This document shows positions 13,586 through 27,100 of a DNA stretch of 64,000 bases, piece by piece. Made by a program: the position numbers and the translations under genes. The stretch covers positions 494,178 to 558,177 of the forward strand of contig RQTK01000214.1 in the NCBI GenBank assembly GCA_003991915.1, written 5' to 3'. This DNA comes from Elysia chlorotica. Its lineage: Eukaryota > Mollusca > Gastropoda > Plakobranchidae. Below the pieces are notes generated by a model. That model worked only from the letters and a program-made list of their open reading frames with translations. It made no database searches and was not told the origin of the DNA. Each line of letters opens with the position of its first letter. Within the stretch, counting starts at the first letter, position 1.

Positions 13586-13600
13586 CTGGAAGAAGGAGCC
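13586..13600 (-). pseudogene. 15-nt donor-side fragment of SLC6 exon 13
   Basis: The last 15 nt of exon 13 (encoding GSFFQ) with an intact gtgagt donor, left at the duplication junction. It has no acceptor; upstream in gene orientation is SINE sequence. Confidence 0.85.
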
Positions 13601-14042
13601 AGGCGGGGATACCATGTCTCAGCCCAACATATTAAACTGACATCGATCCAACCAGTTGTGGGCAAAAAAAGGGCTCAAACTGCTGACATCCTGCTTCGGA
13701 AGCCGGATGTTCTACCCCAGAGCTACCGCACCCCCAGAATGTTAGAGAAGGACATAACTATTACAAAATGGCAGAAGGTCTCAAGGCAGACCATAACAAA
13801 AGATGACATCAAAAAATGTCAAGGATCTATGTGGCGAATGAAAACAAAATACATGTAAAACTAAAAAATTACAACCTTCATCGATTATGACTAGCCATAG
13901 AGAGACTAAAGAATACCATGACTCCTGTATGAGCCGGTCACAATATACCGATACCAACCCAATAAGACAAATGACTTTTTGGATCTTTGAGGGTTTTGAA
14001 TTCATTTCTAAAGGGTTTCCACTTCTTAGCTTCTCAATAATT

Positions 14043-14048
14043 TTATTA
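14043..14048 (-). terminator. Candidate polyadenylation signal for the SLC6 transcript
   Basis: The minus strand has AATAAA (plus strand tttatt) about 0.86 kb after the proximal stop, in AT-rich sequence. A duplicate lies about 2.1 kb further on, near 11938. AATAAA is common by chance here, so support is weak. Confidence 0.2.
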
Positions 14049-14908
14049 AATTTTTTGTGTAAAAAGATGTTTTTACTTCACATTTACTTGAATAGCATCA
14101 GAATTTTTTTTTAAACAGACATTTTTTATGCTATGGAATTTTACAAAATAATACACTCTTTGAAAGAATTTTTTTCACTCTCTTCATTTGATCTAATTTC
14201 TAAATCCTTCCAACAGCATACTTTTTTTGCACTTGATTATTTGAATAAACATATACATTCAATTAGGCAGAGATACTTACAGAGTGATCTTACAGATGAA
14301 ATTTTTCCTTACACTTTTCATGTGGTAATACATAAATCCAATTTAAATTTTGTCAAAGTGCCTTCTCGAAACACCTGTAAAACTTAGATGAATCAAAACA
14401 ATCCAAAGGGTAGCACTAGGCACTTGAAAACTGACAATAACTTTTCAATCTTTCCTTGACCGTATTAGTCATCTCTGCCTAGTCAATGTCAAAAATATGT
14501 ATTTCCTAAAATGTTGACTGAAAAAATATTATGAGTTGACTTAAAAAGAAAAAAAAATTCACAGTAAAGTAAAAAAAAAAAAATTAATAAATAAACTTTA
14601 AAAGCGTATACAGCAATTGTTCAAAATCCATCATTCACTCATTGTTATGAATGTGCTAAGAAGATTTGAGATTAGCTCCTCAAGAATCACACCATAGCAC
14701 ACCATATCTATGGTTCATCAGTGCATCACATCCTTATATACTTAACACATTCAAACCACTTTAGTAGCAACAACCACAACACAGTCTTATGATTGTCATT
14801 TTTTTTTTCAACTCGCATAAACTGTTTTTCTCTTTCTTCAAGCACGCAGTGAATATTAAACGTTAGACAACACAGAACTATATAAATTATCTTAAGTTAA
14901 AACTTGGG

Positions 14909-15109
14909 TCAACTTTCGTACGACCTGATCCTTCCTGAGCCCCTGCTTAGCCTGGAAGAGCCGAATACCCTTGATTTTACGTCGTGGAAGAAGAAAATAA
15001 ACCAGTGGGGTTGACTTTCGTACTGGCGCTGTCGTTCACTATATAAGGCTGAGTATTTCTTCATTGCCGGACCCCAAGTTGGCGCTGGTCTGAGGCTTGA
15101 TCGCAGGCG
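14909..15109 (-). CDS. SLC6 exon 14, proximal copy: C-terminal tail and stop
   Basis: Acceptor cttgtacag, 201 nt ending TGA at 14911-14909, residues 670-735. It starts [19 protein letters not shown], matching the RLR-x-x-x-P-x-x-x-WGPA motif at the end of glycine/proline-type transporters. This is the nearest copy to exon 13 and so the likely one used. Confidence 0.85.
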   Translation of the reverse strand, partial: RLRSSLRPAPTWGPAMKKYSALYSERQRQYESQPHWFIFFFHDVKSRVFGSSRLSRGSGRIRSYES

Positions 15110-18100
15110 CTGTACAAGATAAAAAAGAAAAACATTTAAAATTTAGAGGGAAAACAAATGAATATTTCAAAAGCATGATATATCATTCATTAGTGATTGA
15201 AATGGTTGCATAGAAAATAAGAAATTGAGATATAAAAAGAAATAAAAAATGACTGTAATAAATGAGCAAAAAAGTCTCCTACACTGATTCTGGTAAAAAC
15301 ACACTCCCACAAGCTTACAGTTAAAGCACTGCACAAAACTGTTTCACTGATACATAGATTTTTTTTTAATCATTGAAAAGTCTGGTTACAAAAAAGTTAG
15401 TGCTTGTATTTAAAGCACATCATCACAGAGTAACACTATCAGCTATGTTGCATTCACTATGGCCTGGACAGTTCATACAGTACACAGGTAACGGTGACTC
15501 CCAAAGGCCTGCAAATTGTGCGTTCAAATGGTCGGTTACAATTGAATATTATAAATACACAATAGATCAAATTTTCATGTGTAGGATTGTGAAAGTTCTG
15601 TTCATGTGATGTATCTCTAAATATAATGTCACTACAAACATTCGCTCATCATCTCGCTAAAAACCAAAACATTTTCAGAACTCACCTGGAAGAAGGAGCC
15701 TTTCTGCTTTGATAGGGCTATGACCATCCCCACAGGTATTGGAATCAAAGGGATTATAGAGATGAAGAATCCAATACCGTTAGCCCACATAGGAAACACA
15801 TAGCCATCGTACACAGGTAGAGAGTACTTTGCACATGTGAAGATGAAGAGACACTGAAAGAAAGGATTGTATGGAAAAAATAAATTATTATATTGAATCA
15901 AATATATCTAAAAATTAAGTAAACCACATGAATGGAGCTAAGAAAATAGAATATTTTAAAACCGCATTTGGGCTTGATGAAAATGAGTGAAAAATTAAGA
16001 GAACTTAGGAGAGTTTTCTGCATTAGGTAAGATAAGATAAGATGCACTTTATTGGTCCAATAAAAATGGCGATTTTTTTGCCGTGGTAGTGAGCATTTGT
16101 ATAAATACAAATATTACTATGAAAAACGTATACATAAGGAAAAGATCTATATCATAGAACATGCGCTGTGCTGTGCTAAAATTACAATCTAGGAGCCTAC
16201 TCTAAGAATTTATAAAGGTATGAAGATAAATACAGATGACTATTATATTTGGAAAAAGTAGACTAGAGCAAGCATTACGTTAATATTAAAATATAGGGCC
16301 CTACTTTGTAATTTGTATTAATACAAATATAGATATAAAATAAATAATGCATATATAAGGAAAAATTATATACGACAAGCACCATATTAAAATTAAAAAG
16401 TAGGGGCCTATTCTAAAATGATGTATAACTATAGATATAAATAACTAATATAAAAGGTAAAAGTATATATACGACAAGTACTATGTTAAAATAACAATGT
16501 AGGAGCCTACTCTAAAATTTATGTTAATATAAATATAGATATAAATAACTAATATATAAGGAAAAATATGTATATGCAACAAGTACTATATTAAAAATAC
16601 AATGCAGGGGTCTACTCTAAAAATGTGCATGCTACAATTTTTATCACAAAGGCGTATGGAGTCTGGCAAAAATGAGTTTTTGTACCTCTCTCTGTTGGTT
16701 TTATATGTCTGAGCCTTCCTGATCTTAAATATGTTATTTGGTTGAAAAGAATGTTTTGTATCTTTTTTTATATTTTCAATTTTGAGAATACTCAGTTAAA
16801 GATTGTTTTCATACTTTCCGCTTTTACACCCGTTATTTTTTATATTTTCTAAAGGGGGCAGTCTATTTTGATTATATCTGAGATGCTAATGTTGCAACCC
16901 CAAGCTGGTATGCAAAAGGACACGATACTTAATGTGGTTGACCTGTACAACATATATATCATATTTTTTATCAATATTAACAAATTTTAGCTCTAACAAA
17001 ATAAAGTCTCTGATGAAGTTTCGAACTTAAATTTTGTATGTGAGGATGCCAGTCTAGTTTCTCATTGATTGTGGCCTCTAAGTATTTATAGTTTTAAACT
17101 CTATCTGTTCCCCTTTCAATACTAGTGGTAGGTGAACATTATTTTTTACTCTGAAATCAATAATTAGGCGGGTTTTTTTATTCTTTTACATTGAGGTGGA
17201 GATGGTGAGTATCGCACTTTTTAATTCCTAAACTACTTCATTACATTTTAAAAGATCATCTTACATACTTATTATAATTGAATATTATATTGACTTGGGG
17301 TGTCGGCATGTTTTAAGACAGGGATATTTTTTCATAGGGCTCCTAAAGTCATTAGTATATTTTATTAAATTTATAGAAGAGGAAATATTAGTACTTAAAA
17401 AAAAAAGAAAAGAAAAAGAAATGATTTACCCTAGATAAATACACCTTGTGCTAGCTAGACAGATATTAAACATTTTCCCCTACAGTAGCAATTTTAATGC
17501 ACATTGGCATGTCACATAAAATAAGATAGTAATTTTTAATTGTTTAAGACCCAATCAGATTCTATAAGGAAAAAAAACGACCAATGAAAAACATCAGTAA
17601 CCAATTCAAAGATGGCTCAAATATATCTGCATCATTTGTGTAAAGCAACTTAACCAACATGAGGGTGTGGGATCGAATCCACCGCAATACTTAAAAATGA
17701 AGACTGCAGGGAGACATCTGTTAGTCATAATTTCGTTATGGCCACACCCCTTAGAGTGTCAGGATTCAAGGAACAAAACACTTCATATTCTGAAGACTGT
17801 CTATTATCTCACTTGCTCATATGTTTATAAAAACTGGGTTTATGTTATATTATGGACATTTAGAATTTTAATTGTTGTTGTTTTTTTAGGATTTTTCAAA
17901 ATTTCGCCCACACAGATATAAGACTCAGAAAAACAGCCTATTTCGCTTTATACCTCAGTACAAGGAAGTAATTCAATACCAAGTTTTTTTTCCCTGTCTG
18001 AAACATCGTGTTAACACATTTCACCATTCAGTCATCCCAGTCATCCCCACCCTAAATCAATTGTTCTATCTCATCACAAAGATAATTTACTATAAAAAAA

Positions 18101-21100
18101 AAAAAACAATGTGAAGTGAGTGCGAGAGTCATTACCAGAAGGATGCCCTACCCTAAATTAATTCTTCTATCTCACCACAAATATAATTTACAAAAAAACA
18201 ATGTGAAGTGAGAGCGAGTCTTTACCAGCAAGACGCCCCACCCTAAATTAATTCTTCTATCTCACCACAAATATAATTTACAAAAAATCAATGTGAAGTG
18301 CGAGAGTCTTTACCAGCAAGACGTCCCACCCTAAATTAATTCTTCTATCTCATCACAAAGATAATTTACTATAAAAAAAAAACAATGTGAAGTGAGTGCG
18401 AGAGTCTTTACCAGCAGGATGCTCGGTGTGATCACAGTCCAACACAGTCTCATCAGAATGCCAGGTCTCTTGCCCATCATCATCTGGATGTCATCACTAA
18501 ACCTGTCCACACCTGGGCACATACAGAAACAATATAAATAGTGATTTTCATATTAAAAAAAAGACCATGGTACTAATAGAGTTGAGTTGAGTTGATTTAA
18601 CGTCCAACACCAGCACTATATAGGCTATATTGTGGACGGACACTAAGACTGACGTCTGACAATTTTATGTGCTGCCATACACGAGACAGGGCGGGGATAC
18701 CATGACTTCTGTCTCAGCCCGTCACATTAAACTGACACCGACCAAACCAGTAGGTAGTGCAATCGCCAGGACTCGAACCCGGACCTTTTGCATCAGAAGC
18801 CAATGTTCAACCCCAAGGCCACCCCGTCCCCCTTGGTACTAGCCATTGCAAAATGTTTAGAGTGGTTTCTTCATGTCCAGTGTTAGTAACTACGCACTAT
18901 CGCGGTAAGGATCTCAGGACGAGATATCCGCACCTTGGCAGGTCACATTATACTAACACCGACCCAATCAGCAGGAAAAATTGTGGTCGCCAGAGCTGGG
19001 CTCAAACCCGGACCTCCTGCTTACATAGCCAAGGTCCAATTCCAGCCCTAGCATGCTCCCCAAGCATGGTTTGTCTTGGTAGGATTTGAGATAAACTTTG
19101 AATTTTAAAAGGAAAACTCCAATTAACAATAGAAATGATTTTTAGTATGTTAACTTATCCGCATCACATCATAATCCAATTAACAATAGAAATGATTTTT
19201 AGTATGTTAACTTATCCGCATCACATCATACATATAAGTGCGATGAACTAGATCTACATTCAAGTCACATCACCCCATTGTTGCTATGTAGTTGGTTTTA
19301 TTCTCCTTATCATAAGTGATACTCTAAACGGTCATTATATATAGTTTCTATACTATGAAAAAGCCATTTCTTTTAGTTTTATTATTTCCATTGACCACCA
19401 TAGGACCAAATAGACTGCGACTTGATGGGCTTAAGATAAAAAATGTATAAAGAGCATTTGTAAACTGATACAAATGCTTGGAAAATTCACTGCAAAGTTC
19501 CAAACATATAGACTTAATACCAGTTCCTGGTGAGTTAAGATTTTTTGTTCATCTAACTAATTTAATTTCCAAAGTGGAACCCCATTAGAAAAATTAAAAA
19601 TCCAAATATATTATGTGAACAAACAACCTTAAAGTTTATATTGGTCAGACAAAAAGAGCCTCACCATATATCCAGCCAATAACAAGACACTCTATGAGAG
19701 AGGTGATCATCACACAGAATGCTGACACAAACCAGTCCAGCAGAGTAAACACGTAGATGCCACCCTGCAAAAAGATTAACGATACTTGTACAGGAAGTTA
19801 TCTTTGATTTCTTTACCGTTTACATAAGTTTCCTGGAGAATCCTGTACTAAGACAGGAGCACCAGTGAGATTTAAACCAACAACCTTCCTTCTCATTCAA
19901 AAGCACTACACAAATGAGCAGCTGGTACGCTAATATAACTGTACATTAAGTTTTTTTTTTATGCTTTAACATTGTTTAGTTTTTTTCTTAAGACACAAAT
20001 TAGAAAATCTGAAAAAACGATTTTGTAAAAATATGTCTTTAGTCTTTACTCAACTCTACATCATATAACAATGTAGTTTTTTAAAGTGGGTTCACTTTTT
20101 TTGGGAGATGAATATTTATGAAATGTAGAGACATTTTTACTCATGAATAAGTTCTTAAACTAACCATTAATAATTTTTTTTTTTAAATCAAGCACTATTG
20201 GAAATTATTATCAATAGAAAAAAAAATTCAGTTCCTCAAACAAATCAGACTCTTTTAAATAAGACAGTGCAATACCGTTATACAACCATTAACTTAGACA
20301 AAATCTCACTTACTTATCCAACTTACTTACTTGCTTGCATAAAGCTGGAATTTCTTTCATTTGTCATATGCATGATAATATATCATTGTGCTGCTGTTTT
20401 TTTTTTTTTGGCATCATCATTTTAGTTTGCTATAGAAATCTTTACTTAATGTTGATATTTACACAGATTTATTTATTTTGTTTTGCGCTATCATCTCATA
20501 TTCTTTCTCAATTTTAAAAAATGAATTTTACCCTCAAAAATGTATTCCTTAAACAAGCTGTAAAACTGTGAAATTTTACATTTTCAAAGATGCGATTTAA
20601 CAAAACAAAAATTCAGATTTAGGTACGAGCAGATCTAGGTAAAAAAAAAAAAAGATCAGACCTACCTCTGTAGCGATGGGGAGTGATACTAGGTAACTGA
20701 ACAATGCAAGGCCAAAAGTCAGGTAAATTCGTTTGCTGCGCAGTTGGCGAGGATAAGCTTCCATCAAACCTGCGACAACTGTCTCAAATTGCCCAAACTG
20801 ATAAACAAACCCAACAAAATTAATTCAGTGTGACATCAAAAAAGTCCTTTTTGTATGATGTATAATAAAAAAAATGTTCATATTAGTCATAAATTTAATT
20901 TTTTAAATACTTCAAAAAACAATAATATTACTGCAACAATTTAAAATACTTCAAACTAAAAATTTAAGGAAAAAAAAAATATAATATGTTGTATTAGATT
21001 AAAAGAGCAAGAATCTTTCTCTTTTATAAAAATAGTAATTAGCACTCGGGAATATGATCTATTGAACCATATAACCGCCTCTATCCTCAGTTTCATACAA

Positions 21101-24100
21101 GACATTATACATCTAGAATTGTATGGGTCACAAAGGAGTTTAACCAGAGCATCTTACTATGCACGGTGGAATTAACTCTCTTTATTCTTAAATCTTGCTT
21201 TATGGCAAAGCCTTGTTAAAGCCCCTTTTTGGTTCTTTTTTCATATTCGTCATGTTAAATTTCACAGGTTTTCTGCTTTCAAAGAGTTAGCTTAAACACG
21301 ACTGCCCCAGGCACTCTAACAGTTTTTTCAAACAAGGTTTAGAATTCACAAAATCATGCATTCTAAAATAATAATTTGATTAATTTTCAAAGGCTTAGTT
21401 AAGTGAAATTTTGCTTTTTTTATCATGAGAGAGTCTAAATCTATCCTATGAATGAAATATATAGAACTAAGATTATACCTATAGATCAACCATACATAAT
21501 TATTTCATCAGAGAACCATGTACCAATAGACATTAAGAGTGCCCTTCACTGTACAACAATAACATGTTCTTGTTTATTATACTCTATGTACCTAAACTTC
21601 ACTGTATAAAATGTTCTTGTTTATTATACTCTATGTACCTAAACTTCACTAAATAAAATGTTCTTCTTTATTATATACACTCTATGTACCTGGCTGTCAA
21701 GACCCAGGAGCAGCAACATGAGGAAGAAGAGCACAGCCCAGAACTGTGGGATTGGCAGCTTGGAGATGGCCTCTGGGTAGGCCACGAGGGCTAAACCAGG
21801 CCCTGAAAAACAACAGGGGAAAGGATATTTGTTTGTTTGTTTGTTATTGCTTAGGGTCCAACACCAGCACTATATAGGCTATACTGTGGACAGGTCCATA
21901 GACTAATTTCCACAGTGACGAACTAGCCAACTTTAAGTTCACCTGTCAGGCTGCTCAGCCAACATCCATTAAAGAGGCCTGCTGGATCATGCATTAGTCA
22001 AACCAGGCTAAAACAGGGTATATTTGTCGCCGTGTGTCAGAAAATTATGCATGCTGCCAGAGGGAGCACAGAAAACAGAAAAGCCAGGTAAAGTTACAGA
22101 TTTTAAAACTACAGGTTCTCTTTTTTTTTTTAGCATTTTAAAATGTGTTTTTAGGAACAACAACAAAACGCGTTAATTTGTCCAAATAACATTTCAATAA
22201 TCTTTTTTTTTTCATGATGGCTCTCTACATGGGGACCAGTGTGACAATTTTTCACTGTCAAATAATAATTGCTGAGCAAAAAAAAAAAAATTAATAAGTG
22301 TCTTATTTTTTTTTTGCCTACTGCTCTTTTTTTATTTTCACTTTTCCTGTAGAGGTATTTTCTTTAAAAAAATATGAAGCTTCATATATTTCAGTAGTAG
22401 CCCATACACCTTATACAGTCATAAAATATTTTTCAATCCATGTTTCATGTGCAATAGAAGTTACAATTTTCATGCTCCAGGTAGCATTGGCTTTTGACAA
22501 GTCTCATTCTTTGTAAATTTGAAAGCCGTATATGTATAAATTCTGAAAATTTTTCTAGTCCAGATCTTAATATCAGATATAAAAAAATAGTCCATTTTTT
22601 TCCCTTGATGTTTTACACTTTTCAAAATTTAATTGAGCCAAGATTTGAAAACACACGCACCAATTTCATGCTTTAATAATTACCTTGAGTGGCGACGTCG
22701 GTAACAGACATGTTGGCTTCTTTAGCCATAAATCCAATCACTGAAAAGATGACAAATCCTCCATAAAAGCTGGTCAGTCCATCTGCTAGGGACGCTATGA
22801 GGACATCTCTGGAACATATAATTACATATATATGAATATGAACTTAGTATAAACTTGTCTGTAAAAATTAAGGATCAAATGTCTATTTTCCTTTGTGGGA
22901 GACAGCCAAAGCTGCCCTGAATTTACATAAAGTTGGACTAATTGCTCTTAGTTTAATTTAAGTTTGTTAGTCCTTTATGTTGATATCATCTTGCTTTAGA
23001 AAAAAAGGAAAGAACAGTTATAAAGTATTGTGCTGAATTTTAAAAAGCTTCCTATCTCTTTTCTTCATCTTTCTGTGCCTCATTGCATTCTTTCTTCCTC
23101 ATTTTTTATAGCCAAAAATGTTATTATGGTCTCCTGTTAAAGTATCCCCAAAGGTATGAGGTCATAAACAACAAGCGGGCAGTGCACACTACTCACCTTA
23201 TATACTGGTTTTGGAATTAGTTATAGTTTGTTAAAGTAACGTCAAAGCTATTAGGTTATACACAACATCAAGACAGTGCCAAAAAGTACTCCCGTTATAC
23301 ACTGGTTGTGGACTTTATTAAAGTTTCTTAAAGTAGCATCAAAGGTAGAGGTCATAAACAACAAGCGGGCAGTGCACACTACTCACCTTTTACACTGGTT
23401 GTGGAATTTGTTAAAGCTGGACATTGTGATGAGCCCGCCCCAGGCTGGGCCGAGAGAGTAGAACACCTGGACACAAGCCTCTACCCAAACCTAGTAGTCA
23501 TTCACAGATAAATTGATTACTTCCATTACTTCTCAAAGCCATATGGAACTACCATTACAACGAAAACAACAGTGAACTGAAGAGCAGTAAATGGGGCATG
23601 CTTTTATGCAACATTAGATAAATCTGAACTAAATTTAGGACTTGAGTCTCATTATTATTATACTACGTTTAAGGAAAGGCAAAAAATAAATGGAATTATA
23701 ATAATAATTAAATGAATTAGAAATATAGAAAAAAAAGTAATTTATAACATGTACATCTGCCAGGGACGCTATGAGGACATCTCTGAAACATAATATCATA
23801 CATTATATATGAATACGCACTTAGCACATACTCATAAAAAAAAGGATAAAGTGTCTAAGCTGCCCTGAATTTACAGGAAGTTGGACTAATTTTTCTTAGT
23901 GTAATTTATGTTTGTTAGTCCATTATCTTGAAATCATCTTGTTGTTTGTTTGTTTTTTAAGAAAAGACATACAAGTTATTAGTACTATGAATTTAACAAA
24001 ACTGTTCTATCACATGCTATTACTAAACCAGGTTAAAATCTTCACACTGATTGTGACATTTTTCAAACTAGAGTCAAAAGCATGAGGTCAACGAACCATA

Positions 24101-27100
24101 TTTGATTACATTCTTCTTTAAAACATCAGAATTATGCCCTTCACTCAGCTTATATATTGGTTTAAGGACTTTGTCAAACTAGAGTCAATATTATGAGTTA
24201 TAAAAACATATATATGACTCATGCAACGTAAGAGCCCATGCATTTTTACTTACATTATACATTGGTTTGTGGAATATGTCAAACTACTGTCAAAAGTATA
24301 AGGTTATAAAAACATGAAGATAGTGCCACAAATTACTCACCTTATATACTGGTTTTGGAATTGGTTATAGTTTGTTAAAGTAGCCTCAAAGGTATGAGGT
24401 TATAAAACAACATCAAGACAGTGCCATATTACTCACCTTATATACTGGTTTTAAAATTAGTTGAAGTTTGTTAAAATAACGTCAAAGGTATGAAATCATA
24501 AACAACATCCGAAATGTGCAATATTACTCACCTTACATACTGATTTTGGAATTGGTTATAGTTTGTTAAAGTAACGTCAAAGGTATGAGGTTATAAACAA
24601 CATCAAGACAGTGCCATACATTACTCACCTTATACCCTAGTTTTGGAATTTTTTGAAAAGTTTGTTAAAGTAACGTCAAAGGTATGAGATCATAAACAAC
24701 ATCCGAAATGTGCCATATTACTCACCTTATATACTGGTTTTGGAATTAGTTATAGTTTGTTAAAGTAACGTCAAAGCTTTCTTCCTCATTTTTTATAGCC
24801 AAAAATGTTATTATGGTCTCCTGTTAAAGTATCCCCAAAGGTATGAGGTCATAAACAACAAGCGGGCAGTGCACACTACTCACCTTTTACACTGGTTGTG
24901 GAATTTGTTAAAGCTGGACATTGTGATGAGCCCGCCCCAGGCTGGACCGAGAGAGTAGAACACCTGGACACAAGCCTCTACCCACACCTGGTAGTCATTC
25001 ACAGATAAATTGATTACTTCCATTACTTCTCAAAGCCATATGGAACTACCATTACAACGAAAACAACAGTGAACTGAAGAGCAGTAAATGGGGCATGCTT
25101 TTATGCAACATTAGATAAATCTGAATTAAATTTAGGACTTGAGTCTCTATCATACTTTGTTAAAGGAAAGGCCAAAAAATAAATTGAGTTATGATTATAA
25201 TTAAATTAATTAGAAATAGAGAAAAAAAAGTAATACATAACATGTCATCACAATTTTAAAAAATTAAGCATCTTTCATCTAAAACGATTTAAGCCTTTAT
25301 TTTTTCTATTTAAAAAATGTGAAGTCGTGGGAAAGGTGATTTTTTTCTTTCTTTAATTATTGAGTATGTCTTTTAAAGAAAACTTTATTATAACATATTG
25401 ACAGCTGTACAAGATGAGTATAATACTCTCTATGCCATCCAAAAAATAACAAAAACTATGTTATTGATGTTTTCCCTTTTTTTTTTTAATGCTAATAATA
25501 AGGGAAAACTTAAGACTTGAGTGCGAATACCTTATGTTACTAAAGGCTTGCAACATAGACAGAAAAACCCATTTTATACGCCTACACAATTAGAAGCATA
25601 CTCAACTCACAGAGAGGGAGGTAAGCTTGCTAAAGTCTGGTTTCAGATAGAACACAATTCCATCCATAGCCCCTGGGAGCATCAGGCCTCGGACCAGGAA
25701 GATGGTCAACAAAACATATGGCAAGAGGACTGTCACATACACCACCTGTCATAAAATGAAACATAGACTTATAGAGCCAATACAGAAAGAAATGTAGTAT
25801 GGTTGAGGCTTGCTAAGAGATGTACACATCTAATACAATCGGCTCCTGACGCAAAAGGTCCCAGTTCGAGCCCTGGCGATTTCGTTCCCTACTGCTTGGG
25901 TCGGTGTCAGCATATTGTGACCGGCTGAGACAGGAGTCGCTGTATCCCCGCCCTCTCTCGTGTGTGGCAGCACATAAAATTGTCAGACGTCCTTCTTGGG
26001 GCCTGTCCACAATATAGACTATATAGTGCTGATGATGGATGTTAAATCGACTCAACTGCATGTACCAAGTCATATCCTATTGAATTAGGAACAAATGTAG
26101 TCTAATAAAAAAAAAAAACTTTCATTATAAAGAGAAAGTAAAAAGAGAAAAGGTTACCATAAATGCTGTGAGTAGTATCTGATTAAGATAAAGCCCAGCC
26201 TGTGAAAGATAAACTGTGACTTTATATAGACTTTTTCCAGGAACCATTTCCTTTTTTTTTCACTTTGTAGTCAGTATTTAATAGAAACTTGAGATTTTAA
26301 AGAAAATTAAGGCTGTACCCAAGAGATTTATCATTAGAGGATTTCACAGCATATATATATTCTAGTTTAGAAAATAAATTACTTCATATTTTCTACTTTA
26401 GAGGTACAGCTAATGAGCTGTCTGCATTTAGTTATTCTCAAGACCTTTATTATGCCATAGACTTCTCATTGCTTAACTTGTTATATTTCAGCCAATTTTT
26501 TAAACAGATCAATTAAACCTTCTTCAAATCATACCTTAGCATTTCGAGGCTAAATGTTATTATATCCTACATAATAGTAAAAATCCATATACTATCTTAG
26601 ATAAAGTGTATAGTGCTGTATGAGTGAGACAAAAAATAATTTTACATATATTTCTTTTTGCACTATAGGATCTTTAACAGGCTTTTGACGAATTTTCTTT
26701 TTCATGCCAAAAATCTAAAATTTTATACTTTCCTTTTGGTCACCTAACTAACAAAAAACGACTATGGCCCTTTCAAAGTCTTTGCATTTCACCCCCTCAC
26801 AAAGATTATGTGGGTCATGTCCATGCCAATGATCAGCACGATAACGAAAAAGTGATGGACATCTGTGTATCACTCACACAGCCTAGAGACTTGATCCCCC
26901 TGATGAGACAGAGACAGACGAGCACCCAGGCAGCCAGAAGACACATCGCAGTGTGGATCTGAAGGCCTCCTAAGTCCTCTAGGCCTGAAGACTTGCGGAG
27001 AACATTAAACCTGGTAAAAAAAAAAACACAAAGATTAGGGTACCTTTAGGACAATAAACCATGAACAAAAGTAGGATGTCAGAGTAGCTTTAAAATATAT

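Larger units (their letters stand above)
11501..15700. repeat. 2.1-kb tandem duplication carrying the last SLC6 exon
   Basis: 11501-13600 and 13602-15700 are near identical, differing by a few one-base indels (for example near 13346 versus 15450). Each runs from a SINE remnant, through exon 14, to the last 15 nt of exon 13. The junction at 13600/13601 joins that exon fragment directly to the SINE. Confidence 0.93.

Noticed and set aside
16120..16620. Loose 100-130-bp AT-rich repeats as an independent satellite
   Set aside because: They lie in and near the LINE relic's 3' end and are too diverged to separate from it by eye.
24020..24880. CRISPR-like array
   Set aside because: The units are contiguous head-to-tail repeats of exon and intron sequence without unique spacers, in a eukaryotic gene.
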